A stretch of DNA of 64,000 bases from Mesaphorura yosii (lineage: Eukaryota; Arthropoda; Collembola; Poduromorpha; Tullbergiidae): assembly GCA_009869945.1 (NCBI GenBank), contig WIXG01000007.1:434001-498000 (forward strand), written 5' to 3'. Below are positions 47,359 to 59,716 of the stretch, in pieces. Numbering within the stretch: position 1 is the stretch's first letter; each line of letters begins with the position of its first letter. The position numbers and the translations under genes are program-made. The notes below the pieces were generated by a model. It saw only the letters and a program-made list of their open reading frames with translations. It was not told where the DNA came from and ran no database searches.

Positions 47359-49004
47359 TCACGCAGTGATGGAATACCTCAGACAGAATCCTTGATTAAA
47401 CGCGTCAAGAAGCCCACTGGTGAAGAACCAAGCTGGTGCTAAGCAGGTACTTTCGTCTGGGCAAAACATTCCTGGTCCTAGCGAACACTCGAAACCTAGT
47501 GGACAACCTGAGTTAGGGTCTAGCGGGCCTGTGGGAATGGGAATTTCCGATGCGTCGAAGTTGACCACCATGAAAAATGGCTGAAGATTAGCTGCGTTAG
47601 AGTTGGGAATGATTACAACGTGTAAATCAATTCACAATTACATAAGGATTCATACTTTTGAATGTTGATGTGAAATTAGTTCCGCAAATCTTGTTCCCAG
47701 GTGGGATATAAACAAAATCAGTTGAACAGTTGTCCGCTTTGCCAACGTTTGCTGGTGGGTCATTCATCACACCGCTTATAGAGAATGTGTTATTCGGAGC
47801 AGGACAGGGTGACCACTGCAATATAAATTAAATTATACAGATCTGGATCACCAAGGGATTCGTGTGCGCAACAAGGCCTGTCACAGACAGACCTGAATTG
47901 TTTGCCCAATTGTGCTCTTTACACAGACTGTGTACAGCTCTGAATTCAACTGCTTCTTATTGAGAAAATTGAAGCTCTGGACTTGAGCCGTTGGCGCCGT
48001 GAAGTATTGTGTGCATCCATCCGGAGCTCTTTCAGTTGAATCGCATTTGATCATTGTCACTTCCATAGCGTACTCGTTTGGTCGCTCGCTCGTTCCCATT
48101 GAAACGAGGTTGGTGTTGATTGTGATCGTGTCCAAAGAGCCATAATGAAGGTAAACTTGGAAAAAGATCAGGTGGGTTTAATCACAGGAAGTATTTCCCT
48201 ACATAATTTTTCTTACGATGCTGGCCCGAGGCAATGCCACATAGAGTCAGCCCACCCGGTATATTGTCGCTCGTGAAACTGACAAAGTCGTTTGGACAAT
48301 TGCCCTCTGAATCGGCATCGCCAACATTAAACATGCTAAAATCCAGTCTGATTTGGCAAACGCCGGGTTGCTAACACGAAAAGAGAGGCTGAAGTAACAC
48401 GAACTGGGGAGTATTACTCACTGACTAGTTGAAAGTCTGGCTTACTCTTGGAATTTTAATCTGGCAGGGTTGTGTCAGTGGGTCAGTCCGTCCCGTAAGC
48501 TGGGTGATGTTATTTCTGACGGTTAGCATTGGTTGAGTTCCCGAACACGATTGTTTGACTATCAAATTGTCACTCATATCATCAATGAGTAGTTACGCAG
48601 GCTACTCTTTCACAGTACTTACATATGCAACATACGCCGTACTTTTGCGCACATGTCGTTGTCGATACCACTCCGCCATTTCTTGTGCACTGAGAACTGC
48701 AACGATTATTTGCATTAAATAATGGTTACGGAAGAAAATCTCAGTGTTGAAAACTCTTCACCTTACCTTGTGTAGCAAAGTCCATCTCCCATTGCAGTGT
48801 CAGTACATTTTGTGTTTGGAAACGAGACCACCGCCAAAAATGGGAATACTAAAATAGAAAACAAGATTGGGAACTCCATGCTTTAGTTCACGGAAATCGA
48901 GAATTCCGCTTACGTTTAGAGTCCCGTCGGTCGATTTCGGCTGAGGCCTTGTTGGAGGCGGCAATTGTGATAACCGACAGCACAATCAAGAGTTTTGACT
49001 TCAT
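47359..49004 (-). CDS. Secreted CUB-like domain protein
   Basis: Eight exons (49004-48914, 48848-48767, 48696-48623, 48558-48446, 48370-48217, 48155-47893, 47815-47656, 47591-47359) total 1170 nt, 389 residues. Signal peptide MKSKLLIVLSVITIAAS. A short Cys cluster follows (CTRNGGVV... TTTCAQKYGVCC), then a CUB-like region: QPCQIKIPR, VCQIRLDFSMFNV, CPNDFVSFTS, LCGIASGQH, and a second half with the same logic (NNTFSISGVMND, CSTDFVYIPPGNKICG). Proteins of this layout are common and uncharacterised in arthropods. It likely binds partners outside cells; no enzyme motif is visible. An open stretch just upstream (49013-49210) ends nine bases before the ATG and is part of the leader. Confidence 0.85.
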
Positions 49005-50241
49005 GCTCGTTCCTATGCGTCAACAAAACTAGTGACCCAGTCGTCCAACTGCATCTGCTCCTTCAGCTGTATGATTTGAGCTCTATTTATAAACTGGCTG
49101 GCCGAGAACTTGACTTCAACGTGACGAAGCTTCAACATTACATTTTTGGGATATTGAATGTCTGCCCAAATTAACACCATTGCCAGTACAAATAACAAAT
49201 ATGAAGTCAACCAACACTGCTTTATGGATGCAACTCGTCAAAATGCTGTCGGTGTGCAGAGAAAGGAGAGCGAACATTGTATGCAAAAGTAATTAAGGAA
49301 ACTCAAACAGGTCCCGTGCTTCCGATCCTTCTTCACGCCTCAGAGTTACTCACTAAACAGATGAACAAATAAATGGCCGGCCGGTGGACTAGGAGGTCAC
49401 TTCATTCAGTTCATCATTTAATTCAAACATACTCGTGTTCCATTTTTATTGTTTACTTAATGCTAGGATTGATACTCAAAATCAGTCAACGATTTCACAA
49501 ACACACAACTTACGCTTTACTTGTACGCAAACATACAAACTTTATAAATATGTCCGTTACGGAATGAATATGTACATTTACATTAGCAAGTTTTCTTAAA
49601 GTTGTAACGTTTGAAATTGGAACGGAATGCTGCCGCTACATGTATAGGAGATGTCCTATTTGGGGCGGTGAGCAGCGCTTGTTTTATATGGATCATCATT
49701 TTCGCGTGTCGTCGCGTTCAAATGTTTTTGATCGTTGCTAGTTTTGATTTTGGGGTCTTCACTTCACTTTTTTAAGCAAATTGATTTGTAGGCTGAACAA
49801 CAATTCTGCTGAATATAAATCGATGAACAGAACTTGAAAGCATATCTTGAGAGGAACTCGTAACAATTCAAACCGCCTCCAATCACGTCAATGCGATTCT
49901 CGCAGCGTCCAACCGGCGTGGGGTTGTAGTTACTATAACCTGAAATTGAAAAGGCACGGGTCTAAAGTCGAGTCAGGAATCACGCATAAGTATCAGGCAA
50001 GCGAAAAGGACATTTCTCGATGCCCAAAGAGAAAGTCTCATGCGAGAGCCATAGCCATGGCACGTGGAGTGGAGTTCGATCTTGTCATGCCTGAATAAAT
50101 ACTAGATCTAGGCGATCGAATAGTTTTGGAGTTTGAAAGAGTCATGCAAAATGCAAAGGCAGTATGAAAACAGAATGGCGCATTATCCAGAAACTTTTTG
50201 CAGGTGAGCAAAATCAAGCTCATGACTCATGGAATTTCTCG
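49005..50241. other. Intergenic between CUB-like gene and metalloprotease
   Basis: Promoter of the CUB-like gene (minus strand) and 3' UTR of the metalloprotease. No supported gene. Confidence 0.45.
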
Positions 50242-53200
50242 TTAACTGTTTATTTGTTTCCATCTTGGTGACGTCGTTTCAATTATGTTTGTCTTTGGTG
50301 AAGTACTAGCTGGGCTAGTGGGCCACTCGATACGCTTAGGTGTGGTGCTAAAAGTAGAAGTCGTGGTTGTAGTTGTGCTTGCAGACGTAGCAGGATGAAA
50401 GGTACTTGGTTGATAATAACTAGTTGTCCTCGTCACAGGCACCCAAGGAGAGGCCATCGGTGTCCTGCGTGTTTTGTTGGAAATATTCTCGATAATGTCA
50501 ACATTGATTATTCACATATTCACAAGCATTCACCACATTGTTAATTGGTTCCCAATTAGATACAAATCACCTTCCAAAATTGTAGTGTTACATGTGTAAC
50601 ACAAGTGTAAATCATGCAAATTGGCTGGCCTCCCAATCTCTTTACGTCTCTCCTGAATATTAGTGATAATTTTCAAATAGCACCACTAGATTATTAGTTT
50701 CTGACCACCTTTGTTAGTACATGTTAGTTAGCCTATAGCAAGTGTTCATGAATCATGAGATTATGAAATAACACCGCGTGTTTATATCATGCAATCAATC
50801 AGGTTTCCAACTTTCAACTAGATGCATCAGGGTCCGAAATGTAAACGTAAATTACGTGTCATGCGAGAAGTCTACGATAAACCTAAGGTAATTTTTGCGG
50901 TTTTGTGAAAAACGATGTCGCTGTTACATAGTAAACGTGCAAAAACAGATAACGCCTCAGAAAACACTCAGGCAATTCATTCAGAGTCCAGTTTCACACA
51001 GTAGACGTGTCACTATTAAAAAAGCTGAGCCATCTTGAACTTACGTGGAAGGAAATGAGAATGGTGATCCTTTAGAACTAATATCCCCTCGAATTACTGA
51101 TGTCGTAATTTGCGAATAGTCTGGAATTATGTTTTCGTGTTCAATAATGCATCTTCCGCTAACACAGTGTTGCTGAAAAGGAACATCAAGCAGTACAATA
51201 ATCAGATCACTAGTTTCAGAATAACGTGGCCAATTGTGACTCAAGCCAACTAACATGGGAATCTCCACATGGCGATCCTTCTGCCGCAGGTCTGTAAGCT
51301 GTAAAATAAAAATAAAAGTTGTATAGCGATGTCGCATAGATTCAGAAAAGTTATACGGCCCCTTAGACGGACCGAACCGGATAGATCGGACTATAGATAG
51401 TTAAAATACTCACCGACACAATATCCAGATGTGGCGTCAAAACAAAATAACTGGGCACAAACGCGGTCGTCCTTCTGCAGTTGGCAAAAACGTTCCAGTC
51501 AGATCAGTTCAGAAAATATAAGTCGAGTATAGATTAATTGGGCGTACAAAACAAGCGGATGTGCCTCGGTCCTTCCTGCATTGAGCGTCCAGACTCAGAA
51601 GTTTTCCAGGCAGTACTCGCGGCAATGAACCATCTTCATGTGGAGAATTGTACAAGCAAGTTGCTGTATCCCCGCTGTAATAAAATGGCTTATTATACCA
51701 CTGTGGTTAACGCGTCTTGCTCAAGAAAACTTCCTGGCACTCACTTCAGGAAATGATGAAATTGTGCTATTGAACATGGCGACCACTGGAATCCCCTTTC
51801 AGTGTGCCGCAAATCACTCATGATAAACCCGTCTTCCCATCGACATTTCTGAGCACCTGGTCCGCCCAAGTAACTTGGAGCAGGAGATCCGTCATGCACA
51901 CACCCCAATCTACAAAAAGTTGAAAGAATTCTTACTTATTTATATTTATACAGACATTAGTGGAAGAATTCAAAAACTTACAAATGGCCAACTTCATGAG
52001 CAGCAACGATAATGCCAGAAAATCCTCCCGTGTCCTCAACAATGGCTACGGAGTTTACTTTTTCCAGTCGTTTGTTCACCACGCAAGCTCCACCGACGTA
52101 GGCGAATCCTGATTCAGAGAGTTGAATTAGGGCAAATTCGTGGATAGAAGAATTTTTTCAAATAAATTGTATTGTGCAATGATAAAAAGTTACAGAAACC
52201 CCAATGTTTAATGATCAGTCTCCGCAATCCCATTTCCCATTCCGCCAAAAAGCATGATAAGCAAGTTAGTCACCACCCACACTATTTCCAGAGGCATAAT
52301 AGGTATTTAAGGCATAAGAGGATGAAGAAATTAAAGCACACATGTGAAATCTTCAAGCACCAATCGACCAATCCGAATATTTACAAAATATACAAATAAT
52401 GAGGTCAAGTCAATTTTTGTATATTTTTTACTACGAGTCTAGCTCAATTAGTAATTCTAACGCAAAATGTCTACTGTAATGGTAGCAAAAGTCCGTTTCG
52501 ATAAGATAGAGTTCAATTGATAGCCAGGAGCGTCCAAACCCAAATCAGAGTCACAATTGGCAGTCTACAGTCACTACAGCGCACTGAAGGTTACAATTGC
52601 AAATTGCACTACGAAAGAAGAATAGTTGTGTGATCGGTTATCGGTCGTCAACGTCAACGACTGTTACCTGCTGTTCCACGATTACAAACGTCGTTGGCAA
52701 ATTGCCTTCGACACATATCCAGCCTGAAACAAAAGATAAATTCACACATGTCCATGTTTCGGGCACAAGAAAATCAATAAGGTCAGTCAGTCCTGACAGA
52801 AGTTCCTAGAAAGACTAGAAACGTTCCATGTTTTGTAAATATTTTATGGGTCAGAGATCGGTCGAGTTCCTCCTCTTGCTATGGATACAATTCACGATTT
52901 TTGCTTAACCCTATATAATACCCTTTCCTTGTGAATTACTGTACACATTTGGATTAGTAATCGGAAAGCCCACATATTCCTGGCGCATGAACTGAAATAA
53001 CCTACCCGCCGTTCCACGACTACAGCGTCCACCTTCACGATGGCGGCACATATCATACCTATCCAATTCAAGTAGCAACAATGTTCAATTTAAACGTGTG
53101 TGAAAACAATGGAAGGTTGTCTTGAAAAGGCTGTTCCAGATAGTGTTAAACAGAAATATTGCTTCAGCTGACTTCAAGAGAATTTTAACGAGTTAAGTCC

Positions 53201-56200
53201 TGCCTTTTTCGTTAATGACAAGAACGCACAAGCAATTAAAATCCGATGCGCGAAATTAACGAAATAACTTTTGCTTTAGAAGCCGGTCAAATAACTCCAA
53301 CTCATCAGGGAATGAGACACTTGAAGTGCCTGAATTTGGCAGCGCGACTCACTTCGTAACAACCACAGCCACATCGTATACAGGAAGTCTTCTTTCTTGG
53401 AACAAATACTTTCCAAGATCCGTCAATGCCGACGCTGAATCAAGCGCATCTCGTCCCACGCGATTCCTTTCGAGATACGGCGTTGCATCACGACCCTGCA
53501 AAGTGAAACACAACCTTCTAGCTTCTGTACGCCAAATTCAAATATTCTTAAACGGAACTCACCCTTGAAATGATGATTCCTGCGATTGAAATCCTGACTT
53601 TTGGCCCTTTAAGAACTTTGTATCTCAGATCCACTCCGTTCCAGAACGAGACGAAGTAGCGCTTAACTTGCAGATTGTCACCACCATGCAACCGATATCC
53701 ATCATAATCAACAATAACTAATATTTCTGGATAAATCACGTATGGTGCGTCACGTTTTCTTCGGTTCGCATGTCGTTTAGTTCGATTACTGTTTTTATGC
53801 TTATAGAACGGGCGGCTGCCTTCAGCGTCCTTGTGATTGGCGTAGCTGCTGTTACTGGAACCGGCGTTCTTGTACTGTTTCACATTTGCTCCTGCGAATT
53901 TGAACGGCGACTGGTCCGGTTCCATGAGTGCGTAGTCCGCATGCGAGTCAATGTGCTTGGTCTGATAAATAATGTGCATTCCACGCGTGTTGTTGATAAA
54001 CGGAGTGGAGTCGTTCATGTTTGGAAATCCATGCTTCACAACCCATTCGTCGCCTCGTTCCTCATCCAGATACGCTTCGTCGTCGTCAGGAAACTTCACA
54101 CGTGAGCGAAAAGTTGTCGGAATTGGTTTTACGACTAGATTACTTCCTACCATCCCATCCTGTGTCGAACAAGATTTAGTCACGGGATTAGCACAAGCAT
54201 AAGTGCAAGGTCGCAATTGCAGATTGCAGATTTCTTTCATTGTTCTTAGCTTACCATCAGAAGTGATCCATCGTCTTTATCGTGATGGATAAGAAGAGCA
54301 GCTTGATTGTTCTCGTCTTGGTACGCCTCTCCAATGTCTTCTTCCGCTTCCTGCCAAAGCCACAAAAGAATTCAATTAGTGTTAATTTGTACTTCAAGCA
54401 AAGACTGTGATCAACCCAAATTGCTTCTTTAATGAAAGACACATGCAATTAGAATCATGCAAGGTTGCTTTGCAGCAATTTCTACTCCAAAAAATGTTAT
54501 TGGAACGAGCAAGCCCTTTTCTTTACATCGAAGTCGCTTCAGTGCAATGCATTAATGCATATTTTCGTGTTTGTAAGTTCCTACTTTAAAAGAATTCATA
54601 TCAATGCACTTTACGCATGGAAATGAGTTCCGCTCAAGAGACCGCGGTCGCAATTAAAAGAGTAAATAAAAATTATAGTAAATTGCAGGGTTTCTGCCAT
54701 TTCTTGCAAAAATGTTGTGAACCAATTTCCTTCACTTGCAATTTCAACAGCTGTGCTGCACAAAGCGTGGAGTCATGCCACGCCACGCACTGAGCCGCCG
54801 AGCGTAAGATCCTTATCAATTATTTACTTTCATTGCGTGCAATACTTGCGAGCAGTAGTGGAATGCATGAAGTGTACCAGAGCAATGAGAAATGGGATTA
54901 AGACGCATGTCGTCCATCTTTTTATAACTTTTTGCGAATAGTACGCGCAGAGAATTCTTATTCTGTTAAACACGGTTCTCAGTTCACCCTTTTGCACTGC
55001 ACCATTCTTGTGACCCAGTTGATCGCTCACTGGTGAAAGGAAATCATTATTATGACTACTGTTGAGTGGAGTCGAGGGTGGAGTGAACCACAAAAATTCT
55101 CGATTTAATTTAAAATAATTTTCATTCTGAGGGAAAAATATATTCTTGTAGCGTGCAGTGCCACAATCAAAATTACGGTATTCATATCAAACCAATGAAT
55201 CACTGGCTCACACTGAGAACAAGATTCGCTTTTAATGCAGGCATGCAGTTGATGATACCAAGAGAGAAAAGGTGGAAACATGCACTAGTTTTTCAATTCG
55301 GGAATTTCCCCGTCGGTGCTTCACCACAGCAGGACTAAAGAAAAGTAGTTCAAATTGATGTTAAATCTGACTGTTTGGTGACTATTATTTCATTAATTTC
55401 ATCGAATTTAAAACATTTAGCGATCTTTACGCTTTTAAATACTATTCCTGGGATCATGTGCTTTTTGGTAGTTTTTGAACGGGAAGTAATGTCTCATTGT
55501 AATATTCCAAAATAAATGACACCAAGGTAAGAATATTTATGGATGGATAAACTCTATGAATACCAATTGTGAATTGTCGCTGTGTGACTCCTATTTGTCA
55601 TTAATAAGAGTCGTAGTAATACATTCGTGACAAGAAAAGGTCATGGTTATGTGTAGCAGGACCAATGAGAATGTGCACTACATGTGTGTTAAACACAAGG
55701 TTCCGCATTTAACCAAGTGTCAAGCAGACAGCCCCTTCAGCTGATTCAGCCCTCGAGCCCGGGTCATAAATCCCTTAGACATTTGCCAGTTTCATAACAA
55801 ACCCCTTTCTGGATATGATTTAGGTCAAGACTACGCCAACGACAGCAGCAACCAATTTAAAATATCTTTATTGTCATTCCCAATTATCAATAATTTTGTA
55901 ATCCGCTGTCGCACCGTTACCTGCCTGCAGTGACAGTGGGTCAAGTTGACTGTTGTTGACTAACTAAATATAACCAACATGACCTTTGCAATTTTTCAGA
56001 GAGTAAATATTTGAACAATGCCTCAATGCAGCAATTAATGGCCCACTGAGGACAAAGAGGCAATATTTATCATTCCCTAAATTGAAGTTTTGTCATTCGG
56101 AAATTAAAATTGGCCTTATAAAACCCTCGCACGTAAGTTCTTGGGGTGAGATTATGTCATAAAGGTGAATTGATCGCGTACTTGAGAATTTTATGGGCCT

Positions 56201-59200
56201 CAGCACCGCGTAATTTACTCATAATTGTCGCATGATTGTGTGGAAGCACTTAGCAGTACCAGATGCTGGCTGTGGCGATAACAAGCAAAGCAAGACAACA
56301 ATGTCCAGTGCTAATGCGAATGTGAATGCTACGTGAGCAACAACAATGGCAAAATGGGAATGACCTTTTCTCCCTTTTCCTTAATATTTTGGACGATAAA
56401 ATGTGAGTAGTGCGACTGCTCAAACGAAAAGTGAGAGTGTGAAGCTAAGTAGCATGAACGGTTTCTAATAATAACCTATTATTTACGAGGAAATTGCTGT
56501 CCACAAACGCAATGTGTGGCTTGGCATGTCGTGGCTTTACCTGAAGTGGTTTACCTTCTGCAGGCTGCAAATGCTAGTGCAGGTTGCACGGTGCAATGTG
56601 CGTGAGTAAAAACGGTAATAATGCAGATTTGTGGCAAAGGGTCATGTATCAATTATTATCAGTCCACAAAGCTGCAATCCAATGTGGAAGTCGCAACATG
56701 ATTTCAGCTTCACCAAACGCACAACGCTACATCCTAACTATAACCAAAATACGAGATATAAGGCTTTGGCAATAAAAAAAATTGAAATCAATGGTGTTGG
56801 CTTGCACGAAAAGCACAGCAAGAGAACCAGCATTCTTCGTCAATAATCCCTAAAATCTTGAAAGCCTTGAACTTTTCGACCGCTTATCAAGGTACGACAT
56901 AATTTCCCAATTATTATAATTACAATTACATGAATGATAAACATTAACATCACCATTAGTTTAAGTAATTTGTAAACCACAGTGCATATTACACTCCACT
57001 ACTGAGGCATTAACTATCCATGTAATTGGCTGTCTTGTTTTAAATACGCTTTGGCACTACTAACACGTAATTTCTTTGAATAATTTGTACTTGTCCGAGA
57101 TAACACGCACAACAATGTCACTACTCACTTGGCGTGACATGCAATACGCAATGCACTAGCCTAATCCAATGGCGCATGATTATGATATGTGTACAAAAGC
57201 CATTTGTATTTGTGCAAAAGCCATTCATCATGAAAGGTGAGCGGTGTTTATGCAGCGTTTATGGAGAAAATATGTGCTAAATTGAGTTATTTTGCATTTC
57301 AATCATGCACAGTGTCAAAATAACAAAGCAAAAGCAATAGCTCTTCGGACTATCAAGATGTTCTCTGTTTTCGTCTTCACACTGGCAATCAGCAATCAGG
57401 TCTTTGACACTTTACAAATTTTATGTTTTGCTCAATGCCAAACATTCACCAAATGCTAAATGTGACCATTAATCCACAACTCTTGACGTTTCTCACGCGT
57501 CGAGAATTCTTGAGATGATACTAGCCGTGATTCGTGAATTTGGTTTTAATTTCCAGTTAATCACCAGACCCAGAATTTAATTACCTGTGGTAATTCTTCG
57601 TAGTGCACTCCTTTCGTGGAGTCTGGTTCGGCGATCCACATCCGCAGCGATTGTTTTACCAGGTGGGGATTCCGCCTGAGCGACAGCCGCATATCCTTCC
57701 CAAATGCATTGAACGAAACAAGTCTCTTCTCATCTAGCGATCTTTTCGTTAATGAACGTATTGACACAACTTCATATTCTGGCACTGCAACAATGAAGCA
57801 AATACACGCATTTTATTAGTAAACAGCGTAACATCGAACATGGATAATGACAGGATCGAATTGGCAACGACAACGATGGAGATCGAGCTGAAGCTGAGGA
57901 AACGGCATTCGATACTTCACTCGCATTACATAAACATTTACTATGCTTCAGTTGAAGCGCAGCATTGACACACTATTTTTTGTTGACAACAATCACACGC
58001 ACATTGGGCTCACGGCATGCCATGTCTTTGGTCTTTTAAAGAGACGCCAGTGCTATTTGTTTTGGTTTCGTAGTAAATTTAACTTCCTCAAGGAAAGGGA
58101 AAGTCAGAACGATAAGCAACGCCTGAATGGCTCGTTTGTTTACGGGTGAATACACACTGACAAGATACTCCAATTGACTTGCTTCGCAGCATGCCGGTGG
58201 TAATCGCATGACTGAAGTGATACTACATTGCAACAAGTTGTTTCCTTATTGACACATGTTGCACGATACCAATAATTCTTGTTTTCGTCGGTCTATCACG
58301 CTTGAGTCACCATCACCAGACGACCACGACCACAAGGATATTCGATCACCGTGTCAAGAGGCTGCTAGCACAGTGAACCATTTTCCCAGACTCCCAGAGC
58401 TCGGCTCAGACACATTTTGCCGCAGACAAGCCTGCGATCAGGAGCCTCCAGAGCAAAAATTTAAGTTTATTTTTAGCCCGTATTCACAAGCCAGACAAGG
58501 CTCGAAGGCTCGTCTGTTGTCTGTAACTCAATTAGGGCCACCAAGTACCTCCTTAACCTTCATGGCTTAACTTTCACAAAGGCTGTTGAAGGTCGTCCAG
58601 CCTGGATTCTATTTTTATAATTGGCCTGAGTCTGGACGAACTGAATCGAGCTGAACTTGAAGGTGAAAGGAAATGGAAATTACGCTATATCTTCTTTTCC
58701 TGTCCTTTGCCGTACCGCCACCCGCACCTCCCAAAATTCATCCTCGCGTACCATGCCGCTGCATTGCCATTTCGCACTCGCACCCATCCATTATAAAATC
58801 GTAACTCGCTAAATAATCGCAATTTGCAATCTGTGCTTACCTTGAAGATGACTATCGACATGGAAAATTTGTTGAAGTTCGTGTTTGTTCATATGAGTAT
58901 GAATCTGTGGACAGAAAATACAAATATTAGCACACAGCACTCAAGCATTCACGCGAGTATAGGCAGGTGACGTGCTGATGGCACTTGGTGCATAATTATG
59001 ATAGGGGTCAAACCAATTACGAAATTACGGGAAGATGAGTGGGTTTGTTTCTGCTCTTCTGCATCAACATCGTCATAAAGCACACGATCGTTATCGTCAA
59101 TTGAGTTGAAAGGAAACTTTGCGCCTGACTGTCAGCCTACGCTTTTCGTACCAACGCCCTTCCGACACGAGCTCGAGCAGTTTAAAAGTTTAAAATATAT

Positions 59201-59716
59201 CCTGTATGCCTTGTATAAATTAAAATACGGTAATCCATGTATGAAACATAAACTACCGTATTGTTGTTCTTGTGCGCAGGCTGACACAGCAAATATCTTT
59301 CCTGGAATTTCAAGCTTCGCATTCGTTTTCGCATTGTTAAGCGCAGTCATGACCTTCACTTTCATTTCTGCGCGTGCACTTTATGGGAAAATCTTTGTGT
59401 ATCATGTTCCCTATCGTATATCACAATGAGAATGCAGAAACTCTAATTTTAATTCTGTACTTACTTGTTGGGAAGAAGAAGGCAGAGCGGCCACTAAAGA
59501 GAAGAGCGTGAAGAATAAGGAGATCCATACTACAGATTTAAATACTAATGAAACTGATCTTAGTGAAGATAACGAGGCTGGTATTATTGTCGTTGTTCTT
59601 GGTCTTCTCGTGGCGACGGTCGTGATTGTTGAGGACGACGAAGGCGTCAGTGAGTTTGCAGCATTTGTGGTGGTTAGTGAAGGCACATTGAGAATGAAGC
59701 CTAAAAAATCGGCCAT
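50242..59716 (-). CDS. Secreted reprolysin-type zinc metalloprotease (M12B), ADAMTS-like without TSP repeats
   Basis: Exons: 59716-59465, 58904-58841, 57784-57585, 54350-54255, 54159-53563, 53495-53353, then either 53058-53006 or 52723-52668, 52108-51982, 51909-51745, 51674-51548, 51474-51414, 51298-51255, 51172-51045, 50464-50242. Either form closes in frame (759 or 760 residues). Order: Ser/Thr-rich leader, a signal-anchor-like helix at about 67-80 (VWISLFFTLFSLVAA), propeptide, a furin site RRKR before DAPYVIYPEILVIVDYDG, catalytic domain with HEVGHLLGCVHDG (three zinc His plus catalytic Glu) and Met-turn FIMS, a Cys-rich part (LPGKLLSLDAQC, CVSGRC), and a Thr-rich tail. It should cut extracellular proteins. 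There is no TSP1 or disintegrin RGD-type motif. Related to arthropod venom or salivary metalloproteases, but venom use cannot be inferred. Confidence 0.92.
52668..52723 (-). other. Alternative exon 7B of the metalloprotease
   Basis: 56 bp between TTTCAG and GTAACA. Reads x-LDMCRRQFANDVCNRGTAG. Enters in phase 2 and leaves in phase 1, exactly as exon 7A does, and so replaces it. Joining A to B would shift the frame and hit a stop in the following exon. Confidence 0.8.
53006..53058 (-). other. Alternative exon 7A of the metalloprotease
   Basis: 53 bp between GGATAG and GTAGGT. Reads x-YDMCRHREGGRCSRGTAG, homologous to exon 7B (DMCR, then C.RGTAG in both). Same entry and exit phase as 7B, 282 bp upstream of it in the transcript direction. 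Confidence 0.8.
54351..57584. other. 3.2-kb intron of the metalloprotease
   Basis: The longest intron in the window, splitting propeptide exons. AT-rich. I see no nested gene with splice support; a signal-like ATG stretch at 57358 on the plus strand has no partner exon. Probably regulatory. Confidence 0.45.
57785..59464. other. Metalloprotease introns 1 and 2
   Basis: Apart from the 64-bp exon at 58841-58904, this stretch is noncoding. Open frames (58256-58570 plus, 59106-59429 plus) have no domain or splice support. Confidence 0.45.

Noticed and set aside
49013-49210. Hydrophobic short frame before the CUB-like gene
   Set aside because: Begins with TTG and ends nine bases before the CUB-like ATG; part of that gene's leader.
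57358-57400. Signal-peptide-like ATG exon nested in the metalloprotease intron (MFSVFVFTLAISNQ)
   Set aside because: No matching downstream exon on the plus strand was found.
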